A stretch of 17,159 bases of DNA from Candidatus Bathyarchaeota archaeon (GCA_018396615.1 JAGTQT010000024.1:1-17159); one strand, 5' to 3'. Positions 1 to 7,460 are shown, counted from the first letter of the stretch. A program made the numbers and translations. The notes: a model not told the origin generated them from the sequence alone.

Positions 1-1251
1 TGAGCCTCCGCCGGAAACGATCTTGTTGGTTTCCAGCACGTCTGAAACCACGGACAGCGCGTCAGTCATCGCTCTTTCTGCTTCATCGACCATTCTCTCG
101 AGACCAGCACGTAAGAGAATGGCAACTGAGTGTGGGTCTTTGCATTTTTCGACGAAGATCATTTTGTCTTCGCCCACTTTCCGCTCTTCCACGAGTCCTG
201 CTGTGCCCAAGTCTTGAGAAGTCAAGTCGCCGAGGTCTGTGACCATTCTTCCACCTGTTGCTCTTGCAAGTTTTTCCATGTCTGACTGTTTGGCTCTTCG
301 TGCAGCCATTATTCCCTCTTTTGCAAGGAAGTGCTGAGCCATGTCATCGATGCCTTTTTGGCAGAAAACGACGTTTGCACCTGATGCCTTTATCTTGTCC
401 ACCATTTCCTTCAGCATCTTTGTTTCTTGGTCTAGAAACGCTTTCATCTGCTCTGGGTCGCGGATGCGTATTTCAGCGCTTATCTCTGTTTTCTCAATTT
501 CCAAAGGACAGTCAAGCAAAGCGATTTTCGCATTCTCAACTTTCTTCGGCATTCCCGGGTGGACGGTTTCTTTATCGATGATCACGCCTTTGATGAGCTG
601 CGATTCGAGAAGGCTTTTGCCTGTTTTCTTTATGAGCTGGATGTTGTCGATGTCGGCGACTATTCTATCTCCGCGGGTTTCCACGATCTGCTTTACGGCG
701 TCTATGGCGATGTCTGCTAGGTGCTCTCTTGCGGTGCCTACGGCCTTGCTTGCCATAGAGGTAAGTGCCACCTTTTTCAGTGTTGCGCGGTCATCTATGT
801 TTACTGGTATTGAAACCTTGTTTATGGCTTCTATAGCCTTCTGTGCCGCTTTCCTATAGCCGCTAACGATTATCGTTGGATGAATGTTCTGATCAAGTAG
901 CTCTTCAGCTTTTTTCAGTAGCTCACCTGAGAGGACTACTGCGGTGGTTGTTCCGTCGCCAACCATGTCGTCTTGTGTTTTTGCAATTTCAACCATCATT
1001 TTGGCTGCTGGGTGTTCTACTTCTATCTCGTCAAGTATTGCGGCTCCATCGTTGGTTATGGTGATGTCGCCAAGGCTGTCGATAAGCATCTTGTCCATGC
1101 CTCTAGGTCCAAGCGTTGTTCTCAGAACTTCGCCGATCACACGTGCCGCCATTATGTTGTTTCTTTGGGCTTCTTTTCCGCGGTTGCGTGTTGTTCCCTC
1201 TTTAAGGATAAGAACTGGTTGCCCTGAGGCTGTTGTCGTCAAATATGCCAT
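1..1251 (-). CDS. ths: Thermosome (group II chaperonin) subunit, 3' end cut off by window edge
   Basis: This is the ATP-driven cytosolic protein-folding chamber of archaea, a homologue of eukaryotic CCT. The minus strand reads open for 417 codons from ATG at 1251 to base 1, where it leaves the window; family members are about 540-550 residues, so roughly the last 130 are missing. Family motifs seen include LGPRGMDKM near residues 47-55, TNDGAAIL near 66-73 and the nucleotide-binding GDGTTT near 98-103. The visible end, ETNKIVSGGGS, matches the conserved region before the C-terminal equatorial domain. The start at 1251 is preferred over an in-frame ATG at 1266 because GGAGGAG lies about 6 bases before it. 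The gene is divergent from the MoaD-like gene, with its own TATA box at 1304-1313. Whether it is the alpha or beta subunit cannot be told. Confidence 0.97.
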   Translation of the reverse strand, partial: MAYLTTTASGQPVLILKEGTTRNRGKEAQRNNIMAARVIGEVLRTTLGPRGMDKMLIDSLGDITITNDGAAILDEIEVEHPAAKMMVEIAKTQDDMVGDGTTTAVVLSGELLKKAEELLDQNIHPTIIVSGYRKAAQKAIEAINKVSIPVNIDDRATLKKVALTSMASKAVGTAREHLADIAIDAVKQIVETRGDRIVADIDNIQLIKKTGKSLLESQLIKGVIIDKETVHPGMPKKVENAKIALLDCPLEIEKTEISAEIRIRDPEQMKAFLDQETKMLKEMVDKIKASGANVVFCQKGIDDMAQHFLAKEGIMAARRAKQSDMEKLARATGGRMVTDLGDLTSQDLGTAGLVEERKVGEDKMIFVEKCKDPHSVAILLRAGLERMVDEAERAMTDALSVVSDVLETNKIVSGGGS

Positions 1252-1303
1252 TACAAACTCCTCCATTCTGCTGATAACTTTTCTGAATAAGCTGAAAATA
1301 GGT

Positions 1304-1313
1304 AAAATATAAA
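1304..1313 (-). promoter_or_regulatory. TATA box of the thermosome gene
   Basis: On the minus strand this reads TTTATATTTT, preceded by purines (GAAAGG) that could serve as a BRE. Transcription would be expected to begin about 25 bases downstream, near 1280, giving a leader of about 30 bases that contains the GGAGGAG ribosome binding site. This is assigned from archaeal promoter rules, not from mapped ends. Confidence 0.6.
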
Positions 1314-1357
1314 CCTTTCACTCTTATGTTTTGAAACTAGTTTGTGTGATATAACGG

Positions 1358-1364
1358 TTTAAAT
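1358..1364 (+). promoter_or_regulatory. TATA box of the MoaD-like gene
   Basis: TTTAAAT lies about 40 bases before the ATG at 1400, so transcription would begin near 1386 and include the GAGGGG ribosome binding site at about 1388. Inferred from spacing only. Confidence 0.45.
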
Positions 1365-1399
1365 CTTTCAGCGCACCTTGTCAAGTGAGGGGCTGTGTC

Positions 1400-1693
1400 A
1401 TGCAGGTTTCGGTGCGGTTCTTTACAAGCCTAAGAGAGATAACGGGTAAACGTGAAGAAATATTAAGCTTCAAAGACGACAAACCCGTAACTATAGGCGA
1501 AGTCCTTAGACGGTTGGCTAGACGTTATGGAAAAGAATTCGTCGAATACGTCTATGAGCACAAGACTGGCGCAGTCAAGGGTTTTTTGCAGTTTCTAGTA
1601 AATGGAAGAAGCGCATCAACGCTTAACGGGTTGGATACAAGGCTTAGTGATGGGGACGTTTTAGCGATAATTCCGCCTGTAGGTGGTGGTTAA
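1400..1693 (+). CDS. MoaD/ThiS family ubiquitin-fold sulfur carrier (or SAMP-type modifier)
   Basis: This is a 97-residue beta-grasp protein. It opens with MQVSVRFFTSLREITG, typical of MoaD, and ends in IIPPVGGG. The terminal Gly-Gly is the residue pair that is adenylated by an E1-like enzyme and then thiocarboxylated (for molybdopterin or thiouridine synthesis) or conjugated to lysines, as with the SAMPs of haloarchaea. The start ATG at 1400 is preferred over an in-frame GTG at 1385 because GAGGGG sits about 8 bases ahead and the family begins at this point. No MoaE, MoeB or other cofactor gene is adjacent, so the choice between cofactor synthesis and protein modification is open. The gene stands alone, with its own promoter and a small hairpin just after the stop. 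Confidence 0.9.
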   Translation: MQVSVRFFTSLREITGKREEILSFKDDKPVTIGEVLRRLARRYGKEFVEYVYEHKTGAVKGFLQFLVNGRSASTLNGLDTRLSDGDVLAIIPPVGGG

Positions 1694-1725
1694 CCCTAGA
1701 GGGGTTGGGTAAATCTTTTATTTTT
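1692..1725 (+). terminator. Possible terminator after the MoaD-like gene
   Basis: AACCC (1692-1696) pairs perfectly with GGGTT (1702-1706) around a 5-base loop and overlaps the stop codon. A T-rich stretch (CTTTTATTTTT) follows about 8 bases later. The T-rich tract also contains the TATA box of the next gene, so this is a compact shared junction. The hairpin is short. Confidence 0.35.
1715..1724 (+). promoter_or_regulatory. TATA box of the Gly-rich membrane protein gene
   Basis: CTTTTATTTT is centred about 25 bases before the GTG codons at 1743 and 1746. This spacing is that of a leaderless archaeal transcript, which would explain why no ribosome binding site is visible. Confidence 0.4.
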
Positions 1726-1742
1726 CACTAGGCTAGTAGAAA

Positions 1743-2111
1743 GTGGTGTCTACTTTGGGTAGTCTTTGGCTTGGAGCGTTCGTGGGCTTTGTGGTGGCTA
1801 CGTTTCTCGGATGGTGGCTTCCTTGGATTGGTCACTTCATCGGCGGAATTGTTGCGGGTCTGATTGCGGGAGGAGCAGGCAGAGGTGCGATTGCGGGTTT
1901 TCTGGCAGGGGTAGCCGGAGGAATAGTCCTTGTTGTTGTGGCAGTGATTGCCGGTGCATCTGCGGGAGGACTGCTGGCAGGGGTATTCGGCGCCTTTCTG
2001 GGAGGATTGCTGGGTGCGGTAATCGGTTTAATTGTGGCTCTTTTCATAAACTTGATAGGAGCCATAATTTCAGCTATCGGCGGACTTATAGGCGGCGCAA
2101 TTTCAGGATAA
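1743..2111 (+). CDS. Glycine-rich multi-pass small membrane protein (DUF5518-like)
   Basis: This 122-residue protein is almost entirely hydrophobic and built of Gly-rich segments such as GGIVAGLIAGGAG, AGFLAGVAGGI and AIGGLIGGAISG, giving four or so tightly packed membrane helices of glycine-zipper type. The style matches archaeal proteins annotated as DUF5518, whose function is unknown; the family assignment is from memory of sequence style and is not certain. The start is GTG at 1743 or the next codon GTG at 1746. There is no ribosome binding site, and a TATA box at the leaderless distance supports a start here. Nothing in the neighbours says what it does. Confidence 0.75.
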   Translation: MVSTLGSLWLGAFVGFVVATFLGWWLPWIGHFIGGIVAGLIAGGAGRGAIAGFLAGVAGGIVLVVVAVIAGASAGGLLAGVFGAFLGGLLGAVIGLIVALFINLIGAIISAIGGLIGGAISG

Positions 2112-2169
2112 GGTAAAAATCAGACATGTAGTTCACTTTTTTGTTATAATGCCAATACGTGATACTCTT

Positions 2170-3150
2170 ATGAAATCCTTTGAAGAAATTCTTTATCTTT
2201 CCAAAGCTGATGTGGAGAAGCTGAACGTTTCAGTTGAGGAAATCATTCAAGCAGTGGAAAACGCTTTCTGCGAGAAAGCTGCTGGAAAAGTCGAAATGCC
2301 ACCTAAGCCTGGTATTCACCCTAAGAGGGACGCGTTTATCCATGCTATGCCCGCTTTTCTAGGGGAAACTAAATCTGCGGGATTGAAGTGGGTAAGCGGG
2401 TTTCCAGAGAACCCTAGACGCGGATTGCCCTATGTGTCTGGATTAATTGTGTTAAATGATGTGGAAACGGGGTTTCCTGTTTGCGTCATGGATTGTACGT
2501 GGGTGACTGCTAAACGGACAGGGGCAGCCACTGCTGTTGCCGCCAAGTATCTTGCAAATAAGTATGCTGAAAAAGTTGGGATTCTTGGTTGCGGTGTTCA
2601 GGGAAGAAGCAATCTTGAGGCCTTGCTTGCTGTGTGTTGCAGCTTGAATGAGGTTAGAGCCTATGACGTGGATAGAGGGAACTTGGATAGGTATGTCAAA
2701 GAGATGACTGCAAAACATGGAGTCCGCGTAGTTCCTGCAGAATCGCCCAGACAAGCAGTAGAAAACTGCGACATCGTTGTTTCAGCTGGTCCAATTCTAA
2801 AGAATCCGCATCCAGTGATTGAGGCTTCATGGTTCAAAAATAGCGGCTTTGCATGTGCATTAGATTTTGATTCCTACTGGAAGCCGGAAGCCATGTACTC
2901 CATGAACAAGTTCTGCACAGATGATAGAGAACAGCTTGAATACTACAAGACGCAGGGGTACTTTGCAAATGTGCCGAAAGTCTATGCTGAGCTAAGTGAA
3001 GTAGTTGCCGGCAAAAAAGCTGGTCGCGAACAAGAAGAAGAGCGCATTATGTCGATGAATCTAGGCGTAGCCATAGAAGACATAGCAGCAGCCAAATTAA
3101 TCTACGAAAAAGCCAAGAAGGCTCATGTCGGAACTCAGTTACAACTGTGA
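2170..3150 (+). CDS. Ornithine cyclodeaminase / alanine dehydrogenase (mu-crystallin) family protein
   Basis: This is an NAD(P)-dependent enzyme of the OCD/mu-crystallin family, acting on an amino or imino acid in the cytosol; members include ornithine cyclodeaminase, archaeal alanine dehydrogenase and cyclic ketimine reductases. From ATG 2170 it is 326 residues, the usual length. Features seen are PPKPGIHPK near 44-52, GLKWVSGFPENP near 71-82 (substrate-binding lysine region), AKRTGAATAVAAKYL near 114-128, and the Rossmann GCGVQG near 140-145. An in-frame ATG at 2149 exists, but TTATAA (2144-2149) overlaps it and looks like the promoter. GTGAT lies 6 bases before 2170, so I choose 2170. The substrate cannot be assigned: the usual aspartate loop reads LDFDSYWKPEAM rather than the classic GADxPGKxEL. 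No partner genes are adjacent. Confidence 0.88.
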   Translation: MKSFEEILYLSKADVEKLNVSVEEIIQAVENAFCEKAAGKVEMPPKPGIHPKRDAFIHAMPAFLGETKSAGLKWVSGFPENPRRGLPYVSGLIVLNDVETGFPVCVMDCTWVTAKRTGAATAVAAKYLANKYAEKVGILGCGVQGRSNLEALLAVCCSLNEVRAYDVDRGNLDRYVKEMTAKHGVRVVPAESPRQAVENCDIVVSAGPILKNPHPVIEASWFKNSGFACALDFDSYWKPEAMYSMNKFCTDDREQLEYYKTQGYFANVPKVYAELSEVVAGKKAGREQEEERIMSMNLGVAIEDIAAAKLIYEKAKKAHVGTQLQL

Positions 3151-3158
3151 AGATAAGG

Positions 3159-3173
3159 CCCCTTATATATAGG
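3159..3173. repeat. 15-bp AT-core element, copy 1 (CCCCTTATATATAGG)
   Basis: This lies 9 bases after the stop of the dehydrogenase gene, in the junction with the convergent kinase cassette. It is 14/15 identical to the copy at 15514-15528. It also overlaps a second inverted repeat, ATAAGG-CC-CCTTAT, at 3153-3166. The core is near-palindromic. It could be a TATA-type promoter element, a protein-binding site or a terminator-associated motif. Confidence 0.55.
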
Positions 3174-3247
3174 TTATTTGGTGTTTGGCTCTGGTCTTCT
3201 TTGATTTATGGTCTGTGAGTGTGGAAAATTGTTTATAAGTTAAAATA

Positions 3248-3269
3248 AATCAGAATGTGGAAACTGATT
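3248..3269 (-). terminator. Hairpin terminator after the response regulator gene
   Basis: On the minus strand AATCAG pairs perfectly with CTGATT around a 10-base loop, starting about 12 bases past the response regulator stop. T-rich sequence lies on both sides: CTTTTT before the stem and TATTTTAAC after it. This would end the kinase cassette transcript. Confidence 0.5.
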
Positions 3270-3280
3270 AAAAAGAGAGT

Positions 3281-3748
3281 TTATTTTCTTATTTTGCAGG
3301 TTGCTATTTCTTTCTGTTCTAGCAAGCGTGTCTCGAGAAATGCTGCAATCGTTTGTTCGTTGTAGCGTCTTTCTTCTTCTTGGATTTCTAAGTGCAATCT
3401 AATCGTTTCAAGCAGTTCTTCAATTTTCACGGGTTTGATCAGATATGCGTCGGCGCTCTTGTTCACGGCTTCTACCGCGTTTCGGAGCGAAGGGAAGCCT
3501 GTTACGATGATTTTCACCATCCTTGGGGTTGTGTCTCTCATCTTGTCTAGAAGCTCGGTTCCCTCCATGTCTGGCAGTTTGATATCTATCAAAGCCAAGT
3601 TGTAGAATCTTGCTTCTGTTTTCTCTATGGCTTGTCTGCCGTCCTTTGCGGTGTCCACTTTATAGCCGTTTTCTTCAAGTATTGTGGAAATGGTTTTTCT
3701 TATGCTTTCATCGTCGTCGACAATAAGGATTCGGGTACGTTCACCCAT
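3281..3748 (-). CDS. Single-domain response regulator (receiver protein)
   Basis: This is a 155-residue CheY-like receiver that accepts phosphate from a histidine kinase. The acidic pocket is DDD at 11-13, the phosphorylated aspartate is D55 in ALIDIKLPD, the switch residue is T83 in IIVTG, and the invariant lysine is K105 in YLIKP. About 40 residues of charged helix follow the receiver; there is no DNA-binding or enzymatic output domain. GGAGGTG lies about 8 bases before the ATG at 3748, confirming the start. The first 49 bases lie inside the 3' end of the kinase gene in another frame, so the two are almost certainly translationally coupled and form a cognate pair. Output is probably by protein contact. 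Confidence 0.96.
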   Translation of the reverse strand: MGERTRILIVDDDESIRKTISTILEENGYKVDTAKDGRQAIEKTEARFYNLALIDIKLPDMEGTELLDKMRDTTPRMVKIIVTGFPSLRNAVEAVNKSADAYLIKPVKIEELLETIRLHLEIQEEERRYNEQTIAAFLETRLLEQKEIATCKIRK

Positions 3749-6700
3749 ATGTTTTCACCTCCTTCCAGACTCGGTTTGATGGGAATAGTTACAATGAATG
3801 TGGTTCCCTTTCCAATTTTGCTGCTTACGGAGATCTTGCCTTTGTGTGCCTCTGCAATGCGTTTACATATAGCCAAGCCCAGTCCCATCCCCTTTGCCTT
3901 TGTAGTGAAGAGTGGTGACCAAATTTTCTCTAGGATTTCCTGTGTCATGCTCACGCCCGTATCAGTAAAGCGGAATTCAACATTGCTTGACACTTGTCTG
4001 CTGCTTATAGTAAGCACTCCACCTTTAGGCATTGCTTCCAAAGCATTTTTAATCAGGTTGGTAAACAGCCTTTTCATTTTTTCAACATCAACAATAATCT
4101 CTGGGCTAGTGCTGGTTTGATCTCTGACTTTGATGTTCGCAGGAATATCCATTGCTAGTGCTTCTTTAACCAGCGCATAAGGATTGGTCTGAGTGCATTC
4201 AAGTCGCATCTCACGAGAATAGTCCAAAAGATCATTCACAATCTTGTTCGAATATTCTACGTTCTTTTCAATTATCTCAAGCATCTCCCACGTTTTGCTG
4301 TTGCTTTTTTGGTTCTGCTTAGTTTTCAAGTAGTAGGCAGCTGCCGCAATCCCTGTCAAAGGGTTCCGTAGGTCATGTCCAACCATGGCTGCTACTTCCC
4401 CGATAGCTGCCAATCTTTCGGACTTAAGAAGTTGCTTCTCCATCCGTTTGCGCTCGGTGATGTCACTAGTTATTGCTACAAAGCCAATAGGTCTGCCTGA
4501 ATCGTCTCGAACCACACTTGCGGAAAGCTCTGCGGGAAACTCGCGGCCATCTTTTGTGATCAATGTGTATTCACGGTCTCTTACATAGCCTTCTTCAAGG
4601 GTTTTCTTTATTCCTTCAAAAGCTCTTTCGTGGTCTTTTTTGGCTATCAACTCGAAGGCGCTCTTGCCGATCAACTCAGCCTTTGAAGAGAACCCATGTA
4701 GCTTTAACGTGTGTTCGTTGCATTCAGTGATGATCCCGTTTAGATCTGTTGCAGTAATAGCGTTCGGGGTTGCTGTGATAATGCTTCTAAGTTTTTCTTC
4801 GTTTCTTTTCAAATTTATGGTTCGCTCTTTCACTTTTTCCTCAAGGCATCTAGCGTACTCATTCAGCTGGTTCTTAGCCTTGTTCAGCTGCTGAAACAGT
4901 TGAGCGTTTTCGATTGCAACTGCAGCCTGATGAATAAACAGCTCCAGCGGCGCCAATGATTCCCTAGTCGGTTTCTTCCCATCCACAGGGTCATCTATGC
5001 TCAAAATCCCTACAATACGTCCATCAGCCAGTCTAAGCGGTGCGTAGAGCAAGTCTTGCGGATCCCAGTCAACCATCTCTTCTTTTGAAAGATTGCTGGG
5101 AACTGTGCCTTCAGAAAATCTCTTCCTTACCAGCGGGTCGCTCCACGGAAGATAATAGAACTCTCCTATTTTGAACCGTTTATACTCTGGGCCGAACCTC
5201 TCACGCCATACCTGCCCTGGCGGTCTGTTCTCCCACAGAAAGTCTCTTTCCTCTTTTGTTAGACCAGCCGTTACAAGATCATCCGGGCTTGTTAACTCCA
5301 TTTTTGAATCTCGGACGGATATGACGACTCTGCGCCAGCCGAGGTTTTTGATGGCTTTCGCAATTCTGTTGAGGCGCTTGTGCAGGTTGGTGGTGTAAAT
5401 TACGTCTGCTGAGCTCTTCATTAGCAGCATCAGTTGGCTGGAGCGTTTTTCGATTTCTTCACGCTTTTCTACGTTACCTATTGCTGTTGCAACATGCGAA
5501 GCTAAAATCTGAAGCAGTGTAACATCTTTTTCATTGAAGGCGTTTAGTTTCTTGCTCTCGACATCCAGTACTCCTAGAAGCTTTTCTTCAGTCTCAACTG
5601 GAACAGCGAGCTCGGATCGAACATCTGGGATGCCTTCGATGTAGTCTTTGTTTTTTGTTACATCTGGAACCAGTACAGGTTGACGCGTATTTGCAGCCTT
5701 GACTGTTATGCCTTTATCGCTGGAAAGGAGAAGATCGTTAGACGCATGAGGTTTACCCCGTCGAGCAACGGGACAGAGACTGTTTTTGACGACTTTTAAG
5801 AAAACGGCGCTATCCACCTCAAGCGTTTTTTCCAGAGCATCTAAGGTTAATTCATAGATCTGCCGAAGAGTCTTAGCGGCGTTCAGTTTTCCTCCATAGT
5901 AGTTCAGCACAGAAAGTCTTTCTTCCAACCGTTTTCTTTCAGTAATATCAGTAAGCGTGCCTTCAAAGTAGAGGACGTTTCCTCGGTCGTCGCGAACAGC
6001 ATGCGAATTCTCCAGAACAATTATTGGCTTACCATCTTTCCGTTTTAGAAGAAGCTCAACATTGCGTACTTTGTCTTGTTTTTCAAGCCGCTGCATCCAA
6101 CGCCTTCTGTCTTCTGGGTTTACGTACATGTCACGTGAGATATTGGCTGCTTGAAGTTCTTCTAACGTGGAATAGCCCAACATCTCTATCAATGCAGGAT
6201 TAGCTGTGATTATCTTGCCTTCAGGAGAGCTTTGGTAGATACCATCTGGCACATTTTCAAATAGGGTACGGAATCGAATCTCAGAAAATTTCACTGTTTC
6301 TTCTGTTTTCTTTCGTTCCGTGATATCCCGAACTATCCCGAATTCCCCGATGGATTTACTATTTTTCATGTAAGGCGTGCTTGTGAACTCACCGACCAAG
6401 TATTTTCCTGACTTGGAGCGAATACGCAACTCGTAAGAAGGTGGCTGTTTTCCATTTAAAGCCATGTAAAATGTTTGCGTTGCAAGAGGCAAGTCATCAG
6501 GATGAATAAGTCTGTCGAAAGGTTTACCAATCCATCTAGCAGGCGGCCACCCTGTGATCTTTTCAAACGCAGGGTTCAATGAAGTGATCTTGCCATCTTT
6601 TGATATGGTGTAAATGACGTCAGGCGCGCTTTCAACAAGGTTCCGGTAGCGCTCTTCACTGTCACAAAGAGTTTCTTTCAATAGCTTGTCCTTTGTGATG

Positions 6701-7086
6701 TCTCTTACGATGCCTAGAACTCCTACAATTTTCCCTTGGTTTATGCATGGAGTAAGCACAATTTCAACGTTTATGGGCTTTTTATTCTTTGCCGTAAGCT
6801 CCAATTCGCATTTTGCTTGTTTTTTCTTCAAGATATCCCAGAGATCCCGAGGAATCTTCGACAAGATCTTCTTAGGAACAGTATCCCTAATCTTTCTTCC
6901 AACGCACTCTTTTCTTTTAAGGTTAAGAAGCTTCTCGACTCGGCGGTTTATTTCTAGAACTTTTCCTTCGCGGTCAAGGAGAATTATGCCATCATTTGCC
7001 TTTGCGAATAAGCACTTAAAGACTTTGGAGGTAGAAATGGGAAAGAGATGAGGTTTCATCATCTTTCGATTGCCGGCTCTTCGCAC
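3700..7086 (-). CDS. Large cytosolic multi-PAS/GAF sensor histidine kinase
   Basis: This 1128-residue kinase senses an intracellular signal and phosphorylates the overlapping response regulator. By motif the order is: PAS about 20-135, PAS about 140-260 (ends FGIVRDITERK), PAS about 265-385 (ends GTLTDITERK), GAF about 395-540, a larger GAF-like domain about 560-730 (ends GILSIDDP), coiled coil about 730-765, PAS about 765-880, HisKA about 885-960 with H904 in MVGHDLRNPL, and HATPase about 1000-1103. The ATPase N box is LIKNALEAMP, the G1 box is DTGVS at 1042-1046 (the usual second Gly is Ser) and the G2 box is GMGLGL at 1066-1071. No membrane segment is visible, so the protein is soluble. 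The start is GTG at 7086, with GGAGGTG about 6 bases upstream; it overlaps the preceding gene by 28 bases. The C-terminal tail after 1105 is the part encoded within the overlap with the regulator. The ligand is unknown. Confidence 0.95.
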   Translation of the reverse strand: MRRAGNRKMMKPHLFPISTSKVFKCLFAKANDGIILLDREGKVLEINRRVEKLLNLKRKECVGRKIRDTVPKKILSKIPRDLWDILKKKQAKCELELTAKNKKPINVEIVLTPCINQGKIVGVLGIVRDITKDKLLKETLCDSEERYRNLVESAPDVIYTISKDGKITSLNPAFEKITGWPPARWIGKPFDRLIHPDDLPLATQTFYMALNGKQPPSYELRIRSKSGKYLVGEFTSTPYMKNSKSIGEFGIVRDITERKKTEETVKFSEIRFRTLFENVPDGIYQSSPEGKIITANPALIEMLGYSTLEELQAANISRDMYVNPEDRRRWMQRLEKQDKVRNVELLLKRKDGKPIIVLENSHAVRDDRGNVLYFEGTLTDITERKRLEERLSVLNYYGGKLNAAKTLRQIYELTLDALEKTLEVDSAVFLKVVKNSLCPVARRGKPHASNDLLLSSDKGITVKAANTRQPVLVPDVTKNKDYIEGIPDVRSELAVPVETEEKLLGVLDVESKKLNAFNEKDVTLLQILASHVATAIGNVEKREEIEKRSSQLMLLMKSSADVIYTTNLHKRLNRIAKAIKNLGWRRVVISVRDSKMELTSPDDLVTAGLTKEERDFLWENRPPGQVWRERFGPEYKRFKIGEFYYLPWSDPLVRKRFSEGTVPSNLSKEEMVDWDPQDLLYAPLRLADGRIVGILSIDDPVDGKKPTRESLAPLELFIHQAAVAIENAQLFQQLNKAKNQLNEYARCLEEKVKERTINLKRNEEKLRSIITATPNAITATDLNGIITECNEHTLKLHGFSSKAELIGKSAFELIAKKDHERAFEGIKKTLEEGYVRDREYTLITKDGREFPAELSASVVRDDSGRPIGFVAITSDITERKRMEKQLLKSERLAAIGEVAAMVGHDLRNPLTGIAAAAYYLKTKQNQKSNSKTWEMLEIIEKNVEYSNKIVNDLLDYSREMRLECTQTNPYALVKEALAMDIPANIKVRDQTSTSPEIIVDVEKMKRLFTNLIKNALEAMPKGGVLTISSRQVSSNVEFRFTDTGVSMTQEILEKIWSPLFTTKAKGMGLGLAICKRIAEAHKGKISVSSKIGKGTTFIVTIPIKPSLEGGENIWVNVPESLLSTTMKA

Positions 7087-7460
7087 TGAGCCACCTCCAA
7101 TTGCACTTTACTCTCTTTTTTATTGTTCCGAAGGCTTTTCTTAAGAATAGCCACATATTCTTCAAGAGAAAGATTTTTGGTAGCCTGCCACTTAATGTCT
7201 TGTTCAACTTTCTCATGTAACCGCTGCATTATCAGTATATGCAGGAAATTAGCGCCAAACCCAAAAATATTCCCGATTGCATGCGCAAAGGCTTCTATCT
7301 TGCTCGGGATCTCTTCTTTTTTAATGTTAAAATTTCTATCTAGGTAAAAGTATATTGCCTGTTTTGAAGATTCTCCAAGAGAGGAAAGACCTTCGTCTAT
7401 TGCTTCTAGAACAATTTCCTCAAATGGCTGTTTTGGCAATAGAGATTCCTCGGAATACAA
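7059..7460 (-). CDS. Small helical protein heading the kinase cassette (possible NitrOD5-type output domain)
   Basis: This is a soluble, mostly helical protein of 133 residues. The central part, with SSKQAIYFYLDRNF, KKEEIPSKIEAFAHAIGNIFG and FLHILIMQRLHEKV (residues about 30-85), resembles short archaeal proteins and C-terminal domains that I recall being annotated as the NitrOD5 output domain of thaumarchaeal signalling proteins. That match is from memory and unverified. Its end overlaps the kinase start by 28 bases and the cassette reads small protein, kinase, regulator, so a role as partner or output of the two-component pair is likely. The start is TTG at 7460; no ATG or GTG is available in frame nearby and no clear ribosome binding site is seen. 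A TATA box at 7499-7505 fits a short leader. Confidence 0.8.
   Translation of the reverse strand: MYSEESLLPKQPFEEIVLEAIDEGLSSLGESSKQAIYFYLDRNFNIKKEEIPSKIEAFAHAIGNIFGFGANFLHILIMQRLHEKVEQDIKWQATKNLSLEEYVAILKKSLRNNKKESKVQLEVAQCEEPAIER

Noticed and set aside
23..1312. Several plus-strand ORFs of 60-172 codons
   Set aside because: They are antisense to the thermosome gene, which has full family motifs on the minus strand.
1766..2116. 116-codon plus-strand ORF rich in Arg, Cys and Ser, and a minus-strand ORF at 1832-2065
   Set aside because: Frame shadows of the Gly-rich membrane protein; the composition is a by-product of its GGN codons.
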